64,000 nt of DNA from JAWKWH01 sp965204295. Lineage in GTDB: Bacteria; Pseudomonadota; Alphaproteobacteria; Rhizobiales; Rhizobiaceae. The notes under the pieces are model-generated. The model saw only the letters and a list, made by a program, of their open reading frames with translations. It was not told the DNA's origin and ran no database searches. This document shows, one piece after another, positions 35,288 to 43,421 of the stretch (positions are counted from its first letter, which is position 1; each line of letters opens with the position of its first letter). Position numbers and translations under genes: made by a program. The stretch covers positions 372,001 through 436,000 of the forward strand of contig OZ241973.1 in NCBI GenBank assembly GCA_965204295.1, in the 5' to 3' direction.

Positions 35288-36037
35288 CTAGGGTCATGAC
35301 CTATTGGTTAACGGGTTTGTGGTTCGAGATGTGCAACGAAGGAGTTTGCGTGTCTTTGAATTTTCGGCTCACGGAAGAACGGTTCAACAGGATCAGGCCG
35401 CTATTGCCCAACAGCGGCGCGCCCCGATGACCGTCGTGTGCTGTCCGGCATCGTCTTCCGCCTCCAACGGGGCTGTTGTCGGTCCGATGTTCCGGGCGAA
35501 TATGGCCCGGCCAAAACACTCTACAACCTTTACAAACGCCGGTCGGAAGCTGGAGTGTTCGAGCGGATTTTTGATGCTCTTGCGCGCGAAGGCGCAGACC
35601 CCGACACGCTCATGATTGATGCCGGTCACATCGAAACACATCGCATCGCGGCCAATGGCGTCAAAAAACAAGGGCGACGGGCAGGGTCGCCCGGTTCATT
35701 GACATCTGACTGCGGGCAATCGCGCCGATATCGCCCAGGCGCGTCAATGCCTTGAGCCACATGTGCGCAAAGGCGCAACTGTGATCGCAGATCGTGGCTA
35801 CGATGCCAACCACCTATGCGATCGGCTTGGGAAAGCCGAAGCCAGGCCCCACCGCGCAGGAACCGCAAGATACACTTCGAATACGACACCGAACTCTACA
35901 AACCCGGAAACATCGTCGAGCGCATGTTCAAGACCGGCGGCAGCTCTCCCTGCGCACAGTGCGACGCCCGAAAACATTCCTGCCAGCCGCACACATCGCC
36001 GCAACCATCATAAGGTTCCTATGAGCCTACGCCCTAG
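35288..36037 (+). mobile_element. IS5-family (IS427-like) insertion sequence remnant
   Basis: CTAGGG at 35288 and CCCTAG at 36032-36037 face each other around a broken transposase. The CTAG at each edge fits a target duplication of the YTAR type used by this group. The inner ends share only a few bases. At 750 bp the element is somewhat short for the group. Confidence 0.6.
35350..36024 (+). pseudogene. IS5-family transposase, multiple frameshifts
   Basis: Pieces in different frames give, in order, NFRLTEERFNRIRPLLPN, ARPDDRRVLSGIVFRLQRG, EYGPAKTLYNLYKRRSEAG, LMIDAGHIETHRIAANG, LTAGNRADIAQARQCLEPH, TVIADRGYDANHLCDRLG, NIVERMFK and RRPKTFLPAAHIAATIIRFL. This is the DDE transposase order of the IS427 group. 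At least three frame changes make it inactive. It lies 133 bp after lepA. Confidence 0.75.
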
Positions 36038-36049
36038 AGCGCGTTGCGG

Positions 36050-36229
36050 TTAATTGGCCTCATATCCAGTTGCTTTGAAGCAGTTGTAGCATTCCTCTTC
36101 CGAAAAGAGATCGCAGACATGTCCAACGGCTTGCCATAGCTGATCGTAGGTCCGCGCCGCGGCCTTTCGGATCAGTGTCTTCAGCTTTGAGAAGGCCATT
36201 TCTATTGGATTGCACTGCCGGAACTTGTG
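36050..36229 (-). pseudogene. IS630-family transposase, 3' fragment
   Basis: On the minus strand the last residues read KFRQCNPIEMAFSKLKTLIR, then KAAARTYDQLWQAVGHVCDL, ending EECYNCFKATGYEAN, the conserved C-terminus of IS630-type DDE_3 transposases. It is preceded in the same ORF by an unrelated antisense amidase piece, so the front of this copy is gone. Confidence 0.75.
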
Positions 36230-36415
36230 ATCGGAGCATTTCAGTACTTCGACACAAAGCGCGCCATGGAGCGTGCCTGCGCCACCGACACACTTCGAAT
36301 CGGCGGGTCGCTCCACGGCGTGCCATTTGTCATCAAGGATATCATCAATACCGATGACATGCCGGCAGGTTGGGGCAGCGAACTGTATAGGGATCGTCAG
36401 ACCGACAGGAATGCC
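36230..36415 (+). pseudogene. Amidase-signature fragment embedded between IS630 pieces
   Basis: The plus strand reads IGAFQYFDTKRAMERACATD, then LHGVPFVIKDIINTDDMP and WGSELYRDR. This is the start of the amidase signature domain, with the catalytic Lys in VIKDI, as in GatA-like and other AS amidases. Only about 60 residues survive. No other amidase part is found nearby. Confidence 0.65.
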
Positions 36416-36700
36416 GCGCCGCAAGGCTCGTTTGGTGAGCACGACAAAGAAGCGCTCGACCTGATTGATCCATGAGGCGCCGGTTGGTGTGAAGTGAACG
36501 TGCCAGCGCGGACGCTTGGCGAACCAGTCGCGGACCGGCTTGGTCTTGTGGGTGGCGACGTTGTCCATGACGATATGGACGTCGAGACCCTCCGGCACAC
36601 TGCGCTCGACCTCGTCGGGACATTTGCGAAACTCACTCGCCCGATGGCGAGCTGGTGGAGTTCCGCGCGGCGGTTTCTCTGTCGCATTCGGATTTCCTCG
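36416..36700 (-). pseudogene. IS630-family transposase, internal fragment
   Basis: On the minus strand HRASEFRKCPDEVERSVPEG continues as LDVHIVMDNVATHKTKPV, RPRWHVHFTPTGASWINQVE and RFFVVLTKRALRRG, the central DDE block of IS630 transposases. It then runs into the antisense amidase segment. It may be a different IS630 copy from the 3' fragment at 36050, since the gap between them is not transposase sequence. Confidence 0.75.
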
Positions 36701-36937
36701 ATCTGGTCACAATTCTCACAGTCGCCGCCGGGAACCTGGAAAAACAGCGGCGCCCGTCCCGGTCGATTTTTCCGGACGGGGCTGAACCCCCACTCGTCCG
36801 GCGCCGGAATCCTTTGGGGTGATCCGCCGATTGGCGCGGGTGGAGCAAGGATGCCGGTTTCGGTTAACAAGTCCCCGCCATTCGGCTATCGCGCCGCATT
36901 CTCGAAAAGGAAATGAAGGCAACGTGGAAAAAACAGA
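36701..36937. other. Unassigned spacer between IS remnants
   Basis: I recognise no gene, structure or repeat here. It is not the missing 3' part of gluQRS: the expected YPGTCR-type segment is absent. Confidence 0.4.
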
Positions 36938-37800
36938 CTCAGAGTTCTAAGATTTCTGATGGTTTGGCGATGCGTTGCGGTAACGGGTTGCCGAGGGCGC
37001 CATGGATCATGGCTTTGGAGACATCAATGGGGTGTTCGTAGTCGCGTACGAGCCGCCGCCGGCGCGTCATCCATCCAAAGGCTCGTTTGACGACCGCCGC
37101 CGCGGCAGAACCTTGAAGCCAGCCTGCTTTTCGGTGCGGCCAATGATTTCGAGAACGCAATCCCGGCAGGCGGCGGCATCCATCAATCGGGTGCGATCAT
37201 AAGCACGGTCGGCACACAAATGCTTGAGCCATGGCCACCGTTTCCCGATGGCGGCAACGATCTCCCGGACTTCGGCACTGTCGGAAATGTCCGCGCCGGT
37301 AGGATGATCGACGGCTATGTGGCGCTTGCGGCCAACGACCTTTCCGGCCGCGTCGACCCCGCGCTTTCGCGCCGCCGGAGCTTTGATCGACCGGCGGTCG
37401 ACAATCGCCGCTGTCAGACCCCGCTCACGCCCTTCGCGCTCCCGGTCAAGCAATAGGGCGCAACAGCAACCGGCAAACAAAACGCCGGAACCGCCAATAG
37501 ACTGTCTGCCGGGGCGGAAAGTCCTTCGGCGGCATCCGCCACCGCTGCGGGCAAGATAACGTGGCGCGGTCAGCGCCTCGCGCAGGTCGGTCGGCGGTCT
37601 GCGACCGCGCTGTGGCGGCGGCGGTAGGAACGGATCGATAATCTCCCATCCCCTCGTCGGTCAGGTCAGTCGGATAGCGCTTGGTGCGCTTCTCAAGTTC
37701 GACCGTTCGGCCATCCGGCCACGGCTTGCCTTGGTCCACATCCAAAGCGCGAAGAACGCCACAACAACATCGGCAAACCATGCGCAAAACAGACTCTGAG
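36938..37800 (-). mobile_element. IS5-family element inserted in gluQRS
   Basis: CTCAGAGT at 36938-36945 and its inverse ACTCTGAG at 37793-37800 bound an 863-bp element, a normal size for IS5-family members. The transposase stop (36939-36941) lies inside the left terminal repeat. The flanking gluQRS sequence stops at the right end. Confidence 0.65.
36939..37690 (-). pseudogene. IS5-family transposase, frameshifted
   Basis: The order is KRYPTDLTDEG, WEIIDPFLPP, RTFRPGRQSIGGSG, GLTAAIVDRRSIKAP, GVDAAGKVVGRKRHIAVD, RWPWLKHLCADRAYDRTRL, GFKVLPRRR and KRAFGWMTRRRRLVRDYEHP. These are the DDE parts of an IS5-type transposase but lie in several frames (breaks near 37655 and 37085). It is inactive as read. 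Confidence 0.75.
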
Positions 37801-38067
37801 AACATCGGGCGCAGATCGGTAGTCCTCGATATTGTCGGATTGCCGCCGGATTTCGCCGTCAAATTCCATTCCGAGACACATCAAATCCTCGACAATCGCC
37901 GCCTCGAATTCAGGTCGGGCGCGGGTGAGGTCGATATTGTCGACCCACAGAAAAAGCGCACCGGATGCTTCATCGGCCATCTGCCGGTTGATCAGCGCTG
38001 ACAGCGCATGGCCGAGATGGAGATAGCCGTTGGGGCTTGGCGCAAAGCGGAAAATCGGTTTGCCCAT
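37801..38067 (-). pseudogene. gluQRS: Glutamyl-Q tRNA(Asp) synthetase, N-terminal 89 codons only
   Basis: It starts MGKPIFRFAPSPNGYLHLGH, with the class I HIGH-type motif HLGHA, then ALFLWVDNIDLTRARPEFE and IRRQSDNIEDY. This is the catalytic start of the GluRS paralogue that glutamylates queuosine in tRNA(Asp). The frame ends at the IS5-family terminal repeat, and the remaining two thirds, including the zinc site and KMSKS-type loop, are not in the flank. The DNID and DLTRA segments replace the family DIDxTR pattern, a further sign of decay. Confidence 0.75.
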
Positions 38068-38143
38068 GGTCTCCTGACAATCGCGGCTGGAAGCGGCGGA
38101 CGGCGATTGCTACTGTTTTCCGGTCCATGAGGAAAGCAAAACG

Positions 38144-38797
38144 ATGCGACGGATCGAAAATACCGACGATATCGCCGCCGGCCTCGGCGAATTGTGCCGG
38201 GCCGACCCAAGGTTGAAGGCGGTGCGGGCGTTGGCCGGCGACGTGCCGTTGCGCCGCTCTCCGCCCGGTTTTGAAAGCCTCATCTCGATCGTCATATCTC
38301 AACAGGTGTCCAAGGCCGGCGCGGCGGCGATATACGGGCGATTTTCGGAAATACTCGACTCGCTCACGCCGGATGCCGTATTGGCGGCCGGCGATGCGGT
38401 TTTTCGACAGGCCGGACTTTCGCGACCGAAGCAGAGAACCCTGCTGGCGGTCGCCAGGGCGGTTGTCGAGAACGGACTTGACCTTCACCGATTGTGCTCG
38501 GCCGATGCCAAAGACGCCATGGCGGAACTGACGGCAATCGGCGGTATCGGACCGTGGACCGCCGAAGTTTATCTGCTGTTTTCCGCCGGACATCCCGATA
38601 TCTTTCCCGCAGGGGATGTTGCGCTGCAAACCGCCGTCGCGGATGCGTTCGGATACCCGGTACGGCCTTCAGATAAAAAACTCTGCGAAATTGCCGAATC
38701 ATGGAAACCGTGGCGCGGCGTGGCCGCCCGCCTGTTCTGGGCCTATTATCGCGAAATCCGGGGTCGGGATGCCGCAATTGGCCGCCAATCGGCTTAG
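38144..38797 (+). CDS. DNA-3-methyladenine glycosylase II family (AlkA-type HhH-GPD)
   Basis: The 217-residue protein has SLISIVISQQVSKAGAAAIY and the helix-hairpin-helix ELTAIGGIGPWTAEVYLLFS, followed by the catalytic-Asp loop FPAGDVALQTA. This is the HhH-GPD order of alkylation-repair glycosylases. It lacks an AlkA N-terminal domain, so it resembles the short Mag/AlkA2 forms. It removes alkylated purines. It lies divergently from the gluQRS remnant. Confidence 0.92.
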   Translation: MRRIENTDDIAAGLGELCRADPRLKAVRALAGDVPLRRSPPGFESLISIVISQQVSKAGAAAIYGRFSEILDSLTPDAVLAAGDAVFRQAGLSRPKQRTLLAVARAVVENGLDLHRLCSADAKDAMAELTAIGGIGPWTAEVYLLFSAGHPDIFPAGDVALQTAVADAFGYPVRPSDKKLCEIAESWKPWRGVAARLFWAYYREIRGRDAAIGRQSA

Positions 38798-38938
38798 CGC
38801 GACGAGCGCGACTATGGAATCATTTGAATTGATTGTGAGTTTTGGCGCGGCGGAAGCAAAACCCCATTCATGCTTCACATTACCGTCACCCGCGGCATAG
38901 AATATCGATGCAAACAAGTTTGCCGGAGAGATTGATTC

Positions 38939-39496
38939 TTGACGATTGCCGTTTCGCCCGATGGCCTGCCCACCCTTGTTCTGAACGCGGACTACAGGCC
39001 CTTGAGCTATTATCCCCTGTCGCTGTGGTCGTGGCAGGATGCGATCAAGGCCGTATTTCTGGACCGCGTCAACATCGTCGCGGAATACGAGCACGCCGTG
39101 TCGTCTCCCTCCTTCTCGATGAGGCTGCCCAGCGTCGTCTGCCTGAAGAGCTACGTCAAACAGTCGCGAAATCCGGCTTTTACGAGGTTCAACGTCTTTC
39201 TGCGCGACCGGTTCGAGTGCCAGTACTGCGGCTCGAAAGAGGAACTTACTTTCGATCACGTTGTTCCACGCCGTTGCGGGGGAGTGACAAGCTGGGAAAA
39301 CGTTGTCGCCGCCTGTTCGCCCTGCAATTTGAAAAAGGGCGGACTGCTGCCGAAACAGGCGCGGATGTGGCCATTGCAGAAACCGTTCAGGCCAACGGTG
39401 CATGACCTGCACAACAATGGCCGCAGGTTTCCGCCCAACTATCTGCACGAAAGCTGGATGGATTTCCTGTATTGGGATGTGGAACTGGAGCCGTAG
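38939..39496 (+). CDS. HNH endonuclease family protein
   Basis: The 185-residue protein starts at TTG 38939 behind GGAGAG. After the N-terminal LVLNADYRPLSYYPLSLWSW region it has an HNH core with zinc cysteines: FECQYCGSKEELTFDHVVPR, GGVTSWENVVAACSPCNLKK. This chromosomal HNH protein is common and single-copy in alphaproteobacteria, where it is not part of a mobile element. Its DNA role is unproven. Confidence 0.92.
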   Translation: MTIAVSPDGLPTLVLNADYRPLSYYPLSLWSWQDAIKAVFLDRVNIVAEYEHAVSSPSFSMRLPSVVCLKSYVKQSRNPAFTRFNVFLRDRFECQYCGSKEELTFDHVVPRRCGGVTSWENVVAACSPCNLKKGGLLPKQARMWPLQKPFRPTVHDLHNNGRRFPPNYLHESWMDFLYWDVELEP

Positions 39497-39668
39497 TTTT
39501 TCACCGCCTGTCGGCAGGAACGCGGCACTCCGGCGCCTCCATAGTCCCTCCGGGGTGAGGGCGGCTGCAAATCCCGTGTCGGGAAGCGCCTGAACGAACT
39601 CAGCGGGACAGAAGCGTTCCCTTTTGCGCTCGCGCCGGTATTTCCCGGTCAGGGCCTTTCTGCAATTC

Positions 39669-40175
39669 TTACTGTCTGGCGAGCGCCGAACGAAATGCAA
39701 TCGTTGCAAGCGCAAGGCTGGCAAGCACATTCCATCCCGCAAATGACAATCCCAGAAAACGTCCCGCGGCCTGATCGCAAGAGGGCGGAATGACTGCGTC
39801 CAGCATGTCGAGCACGCCTTTTCCTCCGGTATCCAATTCACTGTCGACGGCGCCGCAATCAGCCGGACCCGCCCACCACCGCCATTCGACGCCGGAATGA
39901 TGGACGGCCAGAACCAGCCCCCAGACCATGAGCAGACCGCCGCCGGCAAGCAGGAGGCGAAGCAGCAATCCGGGCAGTTGCAGCCATGCGCCTGCGAGCG
40001 CGACCGCCATCACGGGAATGCCGATATAGTAGGGAACCCGCTGCTCAAGGCACAGTTTGCATGGAATGTAACCGCCGATATGTTCGAAGCCCAGCGCGGT
40101 TCCCGCCGTGATCGCCATCCCCGCCAATAGCGCCGCAGCGCCGATGGAATGGTATCGCGGTTCCTTGCCCGACAT
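39669..40175 (-). CDS. dsbB: Disulfide bond formation protein B
   Basis: The 168-residue protein has four membrane segments, a first periplasmic pair CKLC in YIPCKLCLEQRVPYY and a second pair in DCG...SCD, as in DsbB. It reoxidises DsbA using quinone. It is convergent with the HNH gene. It lies 8 bp from the yqaA stop. Confidence 0.93.
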   Translation of the reverse strand: MSGKEPRYHSIGAAALLAGMAITAGTALGFEHIGGYIPCKLCLEQRVPYYIGIPVMAVALAGAWLQLPGLLLRLLLAGGGLLMVWGLVLAVHHSGVEWRWWAGPADCGAVDSELDTGGKGVLDMLDAVIPPSCDQAAGRFLGLSFAGWNVLASLALATIAFRSALARQ

Positions 40176-40183
40176 CGTTGCCC

Positions 40184-40768
40184 TCAGAACAGATAACGCA
40201 CGGTCGCAAATCCGCCGATCAGCAGCACCGTGAACAGGGCGAAAAGAAGGCCCAGATTGCGCTCGATAAACCGCCGGACCGGCGGTCCGTACCGCCCCAG
40301 CAGCCAGGCGACAAGAAAAAAGCGAAGACCGCGACCAACCACGCTGACAGCCGCAAAAGCGATCAAATTAAATCCGGTCACTCCGGAAAAAATCGTCAGC
40401 ACCTTGTAGGGAAAGGGCGTGATCGCGGCGAACAGGATCGCCCAGGCGCCCCAGCTTGAATTGTACCAGCCCCGCAGCCGGGCGAACGCATCTTCCTTGC
40501 CGTAGAATGCGAGGACCGACTTGCCGACGGATTCGTACAGGAAGGCGCCGATGGCATAGCCCAGGAACGCGCCGAGCACCGATGCAACCGTGCAAATGAG
40601 CGCAAGACGCAGCCATTTGGCCCGTTCCGCCAGCACCATCGGAATCAGCAGCACATCCGGTGGAATTGGGAATACCGAGCTTTCGATGAAGGAAACGCTG
40701 GCAAGGCCTTTTTCCGCGTGCCGCGTAGCCGCGAGCGCCATCGTGTTATCGTACAGTTTTCGCAGCAT
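40184..40768 (-). CDS. YqaA family membrane protein (VTT/DedA-like)
   Basis: The 194-residue protein reads FIESSVFPIPPDVLLIPMVL, then GYAIGAFLYESVGKSVL, AAITPFPYKVLTIFSG and VGRGLRFFLVAWLLGRYG, the standard YqaA/DedA pattern with the acidic and proline motif near the N-terminus. The family is tied to membrane homeostasis or lipid-carrier transport. It is co-directional with dsbB, 8 bp upstream of it. Confidence 0.93.
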   Translation of the reverse strand: MLRKLYDNTMALAATRHAEKGLASVSFIESSVFPIPPDVLLIPMVLAERAKWLRLALICTVASVLGAFLGYAIGAFLYESVGKSVLAFYGKEDAFARLRGWYNSSWGAWAILFAAITPFPYKVLTIFSGVTGFNLIAFAAVSVVGRGLRFFLVAWLLGRYGPPVRRFIERNLGLLFALFTVLLIGGFATVRYLF

Positions 40769-40855
40769 GGGGCCTGATCCGTATCCTTTGGAAGTGTCCG
40801 GGGTCGGTGCTCATTAACCTCATTCGATTGTGTTTGGAAGGAGAGGTTTGAATGG

Positions 40856-41053
40856 ATGGCGCTTGAGCGTCTGATGGAAGGCCGCACGACGATCGTCATC
40901 GCGCATCGTTTGGCGACAGTGCTGAAGGCGGATTGCATACTGGTGATGGAGAACGGTCGCATCGCCGAGCAGGGAACGCATGAAAGCCTTGTTGCCAAAG
41001 GCGGAGTCTATTCTCGTCTGGCCAGACGGCGAGGTCTGGATTTTCGGACTTGC
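40856..41053 (+). pseudogene. ABC exporter ATPase, C-terminal fragment
   Basis: The reading frame gives ALERLMEGRTTIVIAHRLAT, then VLKADCILVMENGRIAEQGT and HESLVAKGGVYSRLA, the H-loop and end of an MsbA-type exporter ATPase domain. Nothing upstream of ALERL matches the family, so the permease and Walker motifs are missing. The ORF continues 45 codons beyond the natural end. It lies beside the restriction-modification island. Confidence 0.75.
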
Positions 41054-41346
41054 CCGACAAAACGTCCAGTGAGCGTTTTGTCGACCGAACACGCGAAGGG
41101 CCTCACCCCAAACGAGTTCATCCGCAAATGCCGGACGCGAAGCCGGATCAATTCAAAATCGATCCAACCCGTCAGTTTCCAAGACTAAAGATCATTGCGA
41201 AAATACTCGATTTTCGCGTCTTTTCAGATGTCAGGCCGTAATAAGAACGCTGTTTACCGCCTCCTCCGCGTGGACCAACGTAAACATGCTTTCTCGTACG
41301 CTCTGGGCAGGATACATTGCAGAAAAAGGCAACCGCGCGAGGTCAG

Positions 41347-42177
41347 ATGGGCAGCAAGATTGAGTTCAAGGGAAAGGGGCAGGCGCTCAGACTGGGAATG
41401 CAACAGGAGCTTGGCGGTGGCCCGCTTGCCATTTTTGGCGAAGCCGCTCAGAAGCACGATCTATCCATACGAGAAGTGACGGCTGGCGTCTTGGTGGCGC
41501 TAGCTGAGATGTATCCCAACTTGGAATTCCGTCAGCGAAATTCTCTGAGCAAAGCGGAAATTCACGAAAAGCTAAACGCCATTGATGAGCGTTTGGGACG
41601 CACGATATTTGTCGATAGTTCCAGCATCAGGCCAGATGGCGCGATCACGGAGGTTTTCGATAGGTATGGCAAGTGGCGGGTCATGCTTGTTGGAGAGTCT
41701 AAGCATCAAGGGAATGATGTCGAAAAAATTGTTGCAGGCATAAAACAGGGAAAAAACAAAGATCAGGATTTTATGGTTGCTGGCAATGCAATTGAAAGGG
41801 TCCACAAGAACATTGTTGAGTTTCGAAATTACCTGCTTGATGAGCGGCATTTTCCCTATGTCGTATTTTTGCAAGGGTCAAATTTTGCGACAGAGACATT
41901 TTCCGTGAATGCGCCAGATGGCCGCGAAGTAGTGATTTCCCATAAGGTGGGCATTCTTAATAGAATTGATCGTGTGACTTCCAGCAATTTAGGTAGAGAT
42001 ATCAATCAGAATTATTGTGAGAATATTTTTGTGGAGGCGAGCGGCAGAACGCAAATGCTCCAAATTGCCTCGCTTTATTTTCAAGCTAGTCCTTGGAGCG
42101 CAAAGGCAATGGCAGACGTTTTGCTGGAGGTCGCTCGGATGTCCCTAAACGTGCTGGAGAACGATCTCGAAACCTGA
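41347..42177 (+). CDS. Type II restriction endonuclease, EcoRI/RsrI-like
   Basis: The 276-residue product matches EcoRI in length and along its sequence: IFGEAAQKHDLSIREV, the catalytic PDG (Asp97) with VGESKHQG (Glu117, Lys119) corresponding to EcoRI Asp91, Glu111 and Lys113. MVAGNAIERVHKN corresponds to the EcoRI recognition segment MAAGNAIERSHKN. Retained specificity residues predict cleavage at GAATTC. ATG 41347 follows GAGG, and the TTG at 41317 is not needed. Codon and base composition are AT-richer than the flanks, indicating transfer. Its partner methylase follows after 99 bp. Confidence 0.93.
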   Translation: MGSKIEFKGKGQALRLGMQQELGGGPLAIFGEAAQKHDLSIREVTAGVLVALAEMYPNLEFRQRNSLSKAEIHEKLNAIDERLGRTIFVDSSSIRPDGAITEVFDRYGKWRVMLVGESKHQGNDVEKIVAGIKQGKNKDQDFMVAGNAIERVHKNIVEFRNYLLDERHFPYVVFLQGSNFATETFSVNAPDGREVVISHKVGILNRIDRVTSSNLGRDINQNYCENIFVEASGRTQMLQIASLYFQASPWSAKAMADVLLEVARMSLNVLENDLET

Positions 42178-42219
42178 TAGTGTTTAGATGGATGCGATGT
42201 AAAGTGGCAATCTTTGTGA

Positions 42220-42253
42220 TTGACAGTCGATGCGGGAGAATCAAAAATATAAT
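42220..42253 (+). promoter_or_regulatory. Possible methyltransferase promoter with long spacer
   Basis: TTGACA at 42220-42225 and TATAAT at 42248-42253 are both consensus but 22 bp apart, 24 bp before the methyltransferase start. A 22-bp spacer is too long for plain sigma70 use. Either the boxes are coincidental or a DNA-distorting activator is needed. Confidence 0.35.
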
Positions 42254-42276
42254 AACTACAGGAGCTTGAGTGGAAC

Positions 42277-43221
42277 GTGGCTAACAGATCTCACCGAAAT
42301 GCAGGCCTTCGCGCTATGAACGCGCTAAACAGGGCGGGCGAGAAGCATTCGTCCGCGTCGGCGGTTGACGCCGTCGCACCAGACAAGACGAAGCACTTTG
42401 TCGGTTTGGGTGATTGCCTCGATACTTTGTCTAGCATCCCAGACGGCTCTGTGCAGATGATTGTATGCGATCCCCCATACAATATTCAACTGGCTGACTG
42501 GGACAATCATGCAGACTACATTGGTTGGGCGGAGCAGTGGCTTCGAGAGGCAGAACGTGTCTTATCCCCAACAGGCAATATCGCAATTTTTGGGGGGCTT
42601 CAGTATCAAGGAGAGGCCGGATCAGGAGATTTGCTATCGTTGATTTCTCACTTGCGCTCAAGCAGCAAGATGCTTTTGGTTAATTTGATTATCTGGAACT
42701 ACCCAAATGGAATGAGCGCGCAGAGGTTCTTTGCCAATAGGCATGAGGAAATCGCATGGTTTGCCAAAACGAAGAAATATTACTTTGACCTTGACGCCGT
42801 AAGAGAGCCATTCGACGAGGCGACGAAAAAGTCATACCTTAAAGATAAGAGACTTAACCCTGAGTCCGTGGAAAAGGGGCGCAATCCGACAAACGTTTGG
42901 CGCATGCCCCGTTTGAATGGCAACTCAAAGGAACGAAGTGGGCATCCAACGCAAAAGCCAGGGGTGGTAATTCGGCGTCTCGTTCGGGCGCTTTCATACC
43001 CTGGCTCCACGGTTCTCGATTTCTTCGCGGGGAGCGGTGTTACGACTCGCATTGCAATCGAAGAAGGCCGCAACAGCATCTGTTTTGATGCGGACCCGGT
43101 TTTCCGTGAATATCTAAGCAAACAGGTAGGAATGATTTCCGAGTCGGATATGCTTAGGTCGGTCCCAGAGTTCGAGCTTATTGAGGGGTTGGAATATCTG
43201 GACGCATTGGTGGCTGCGTAG
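42277..43221 (+). CDS. N6-adenine DNA methyltransferase, RsrI-like (class beta)
   Basis: The 314-residue enzyme has motif IV DPPYNI at residues 65-70 before motif I DFFAGSGVT at about 248-256, the class beta order. The start ANRSHRNAGLRAMNAL, the segment AIFGGLQYQGEAGSGDL and NYPNGMSAQRFFANRHEEIA agree closely with M.RsrI as I recall it. It should methylate adenine in GAATTC and protect against the upstream nuclease. Start is GTG 42277 with AGGAGC upstream. Base composition is AT-rich like the nuclease gene. Confidence 0.94.
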   Translation: MANRSHRNAGLRAMNALNRAGEKHSSASAVDAVAPDKTKHFVGLGDCLDTLSSIPDGSVQMIVCDPPYNIQLADWDNHADYIGWAEQWLREAERVLSPTGNIAIFGGLQYQGEAGSGDLLSLISHLRSSSKMLLVNLIIWNYPNGMSAQRFFANRHEEIAWFAKTKKYYFDLDAVREPFDEATKKSYLKDKRLNPESVEKGRNPTNVWRMPRLNGNSKERSGHPTQKPGVVIRRLVRALSYPGSTVLDFFAGSGVTTRIAIEEGRNSICFDADPVFREYLSKQVGMISESDMLRSVPEFELIEGLEYLDALVAA

Positions 43222-43314
43222 TTCGCCGTTTAGGGAAACGACAAGCACCTCGCGTCTTTCATATCATTGTATAAGCGGGTTCAGCGACCGAAGCTTTCGA
43301 TCACTGTATTGCCG

Positions 43315-43340
43315 GCTCTGATTACGTACGTAATCAGAGC
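43315..43340. repeat. 26-bp perfect palindrome after the R-M genes
   Basis: GCTCTGATTACGT is followed directly by its inverse ACGTAATCAGAGC with no loop. It lies between the methyltransferase stop and the convergent DUF1223 gene, near the right edge of the AT-rich island. No T-run follows. Confidence 0.8.
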
Positions 43341-43421
43341 GCTGCCGTGTTGTGCCTGTCCTATAGTGCTTTCTTGCATTCGGGAGAAAAAATCGCACCA
43401 GCAAAATCCGGGACCGGACAC

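Noticed and set aside
36494..36916. Plus-strand ORF opposite the IS630 fragment
   Set aside because: It is the reverse of transposase sequence and then unassigned spacer; no protein feature was found.
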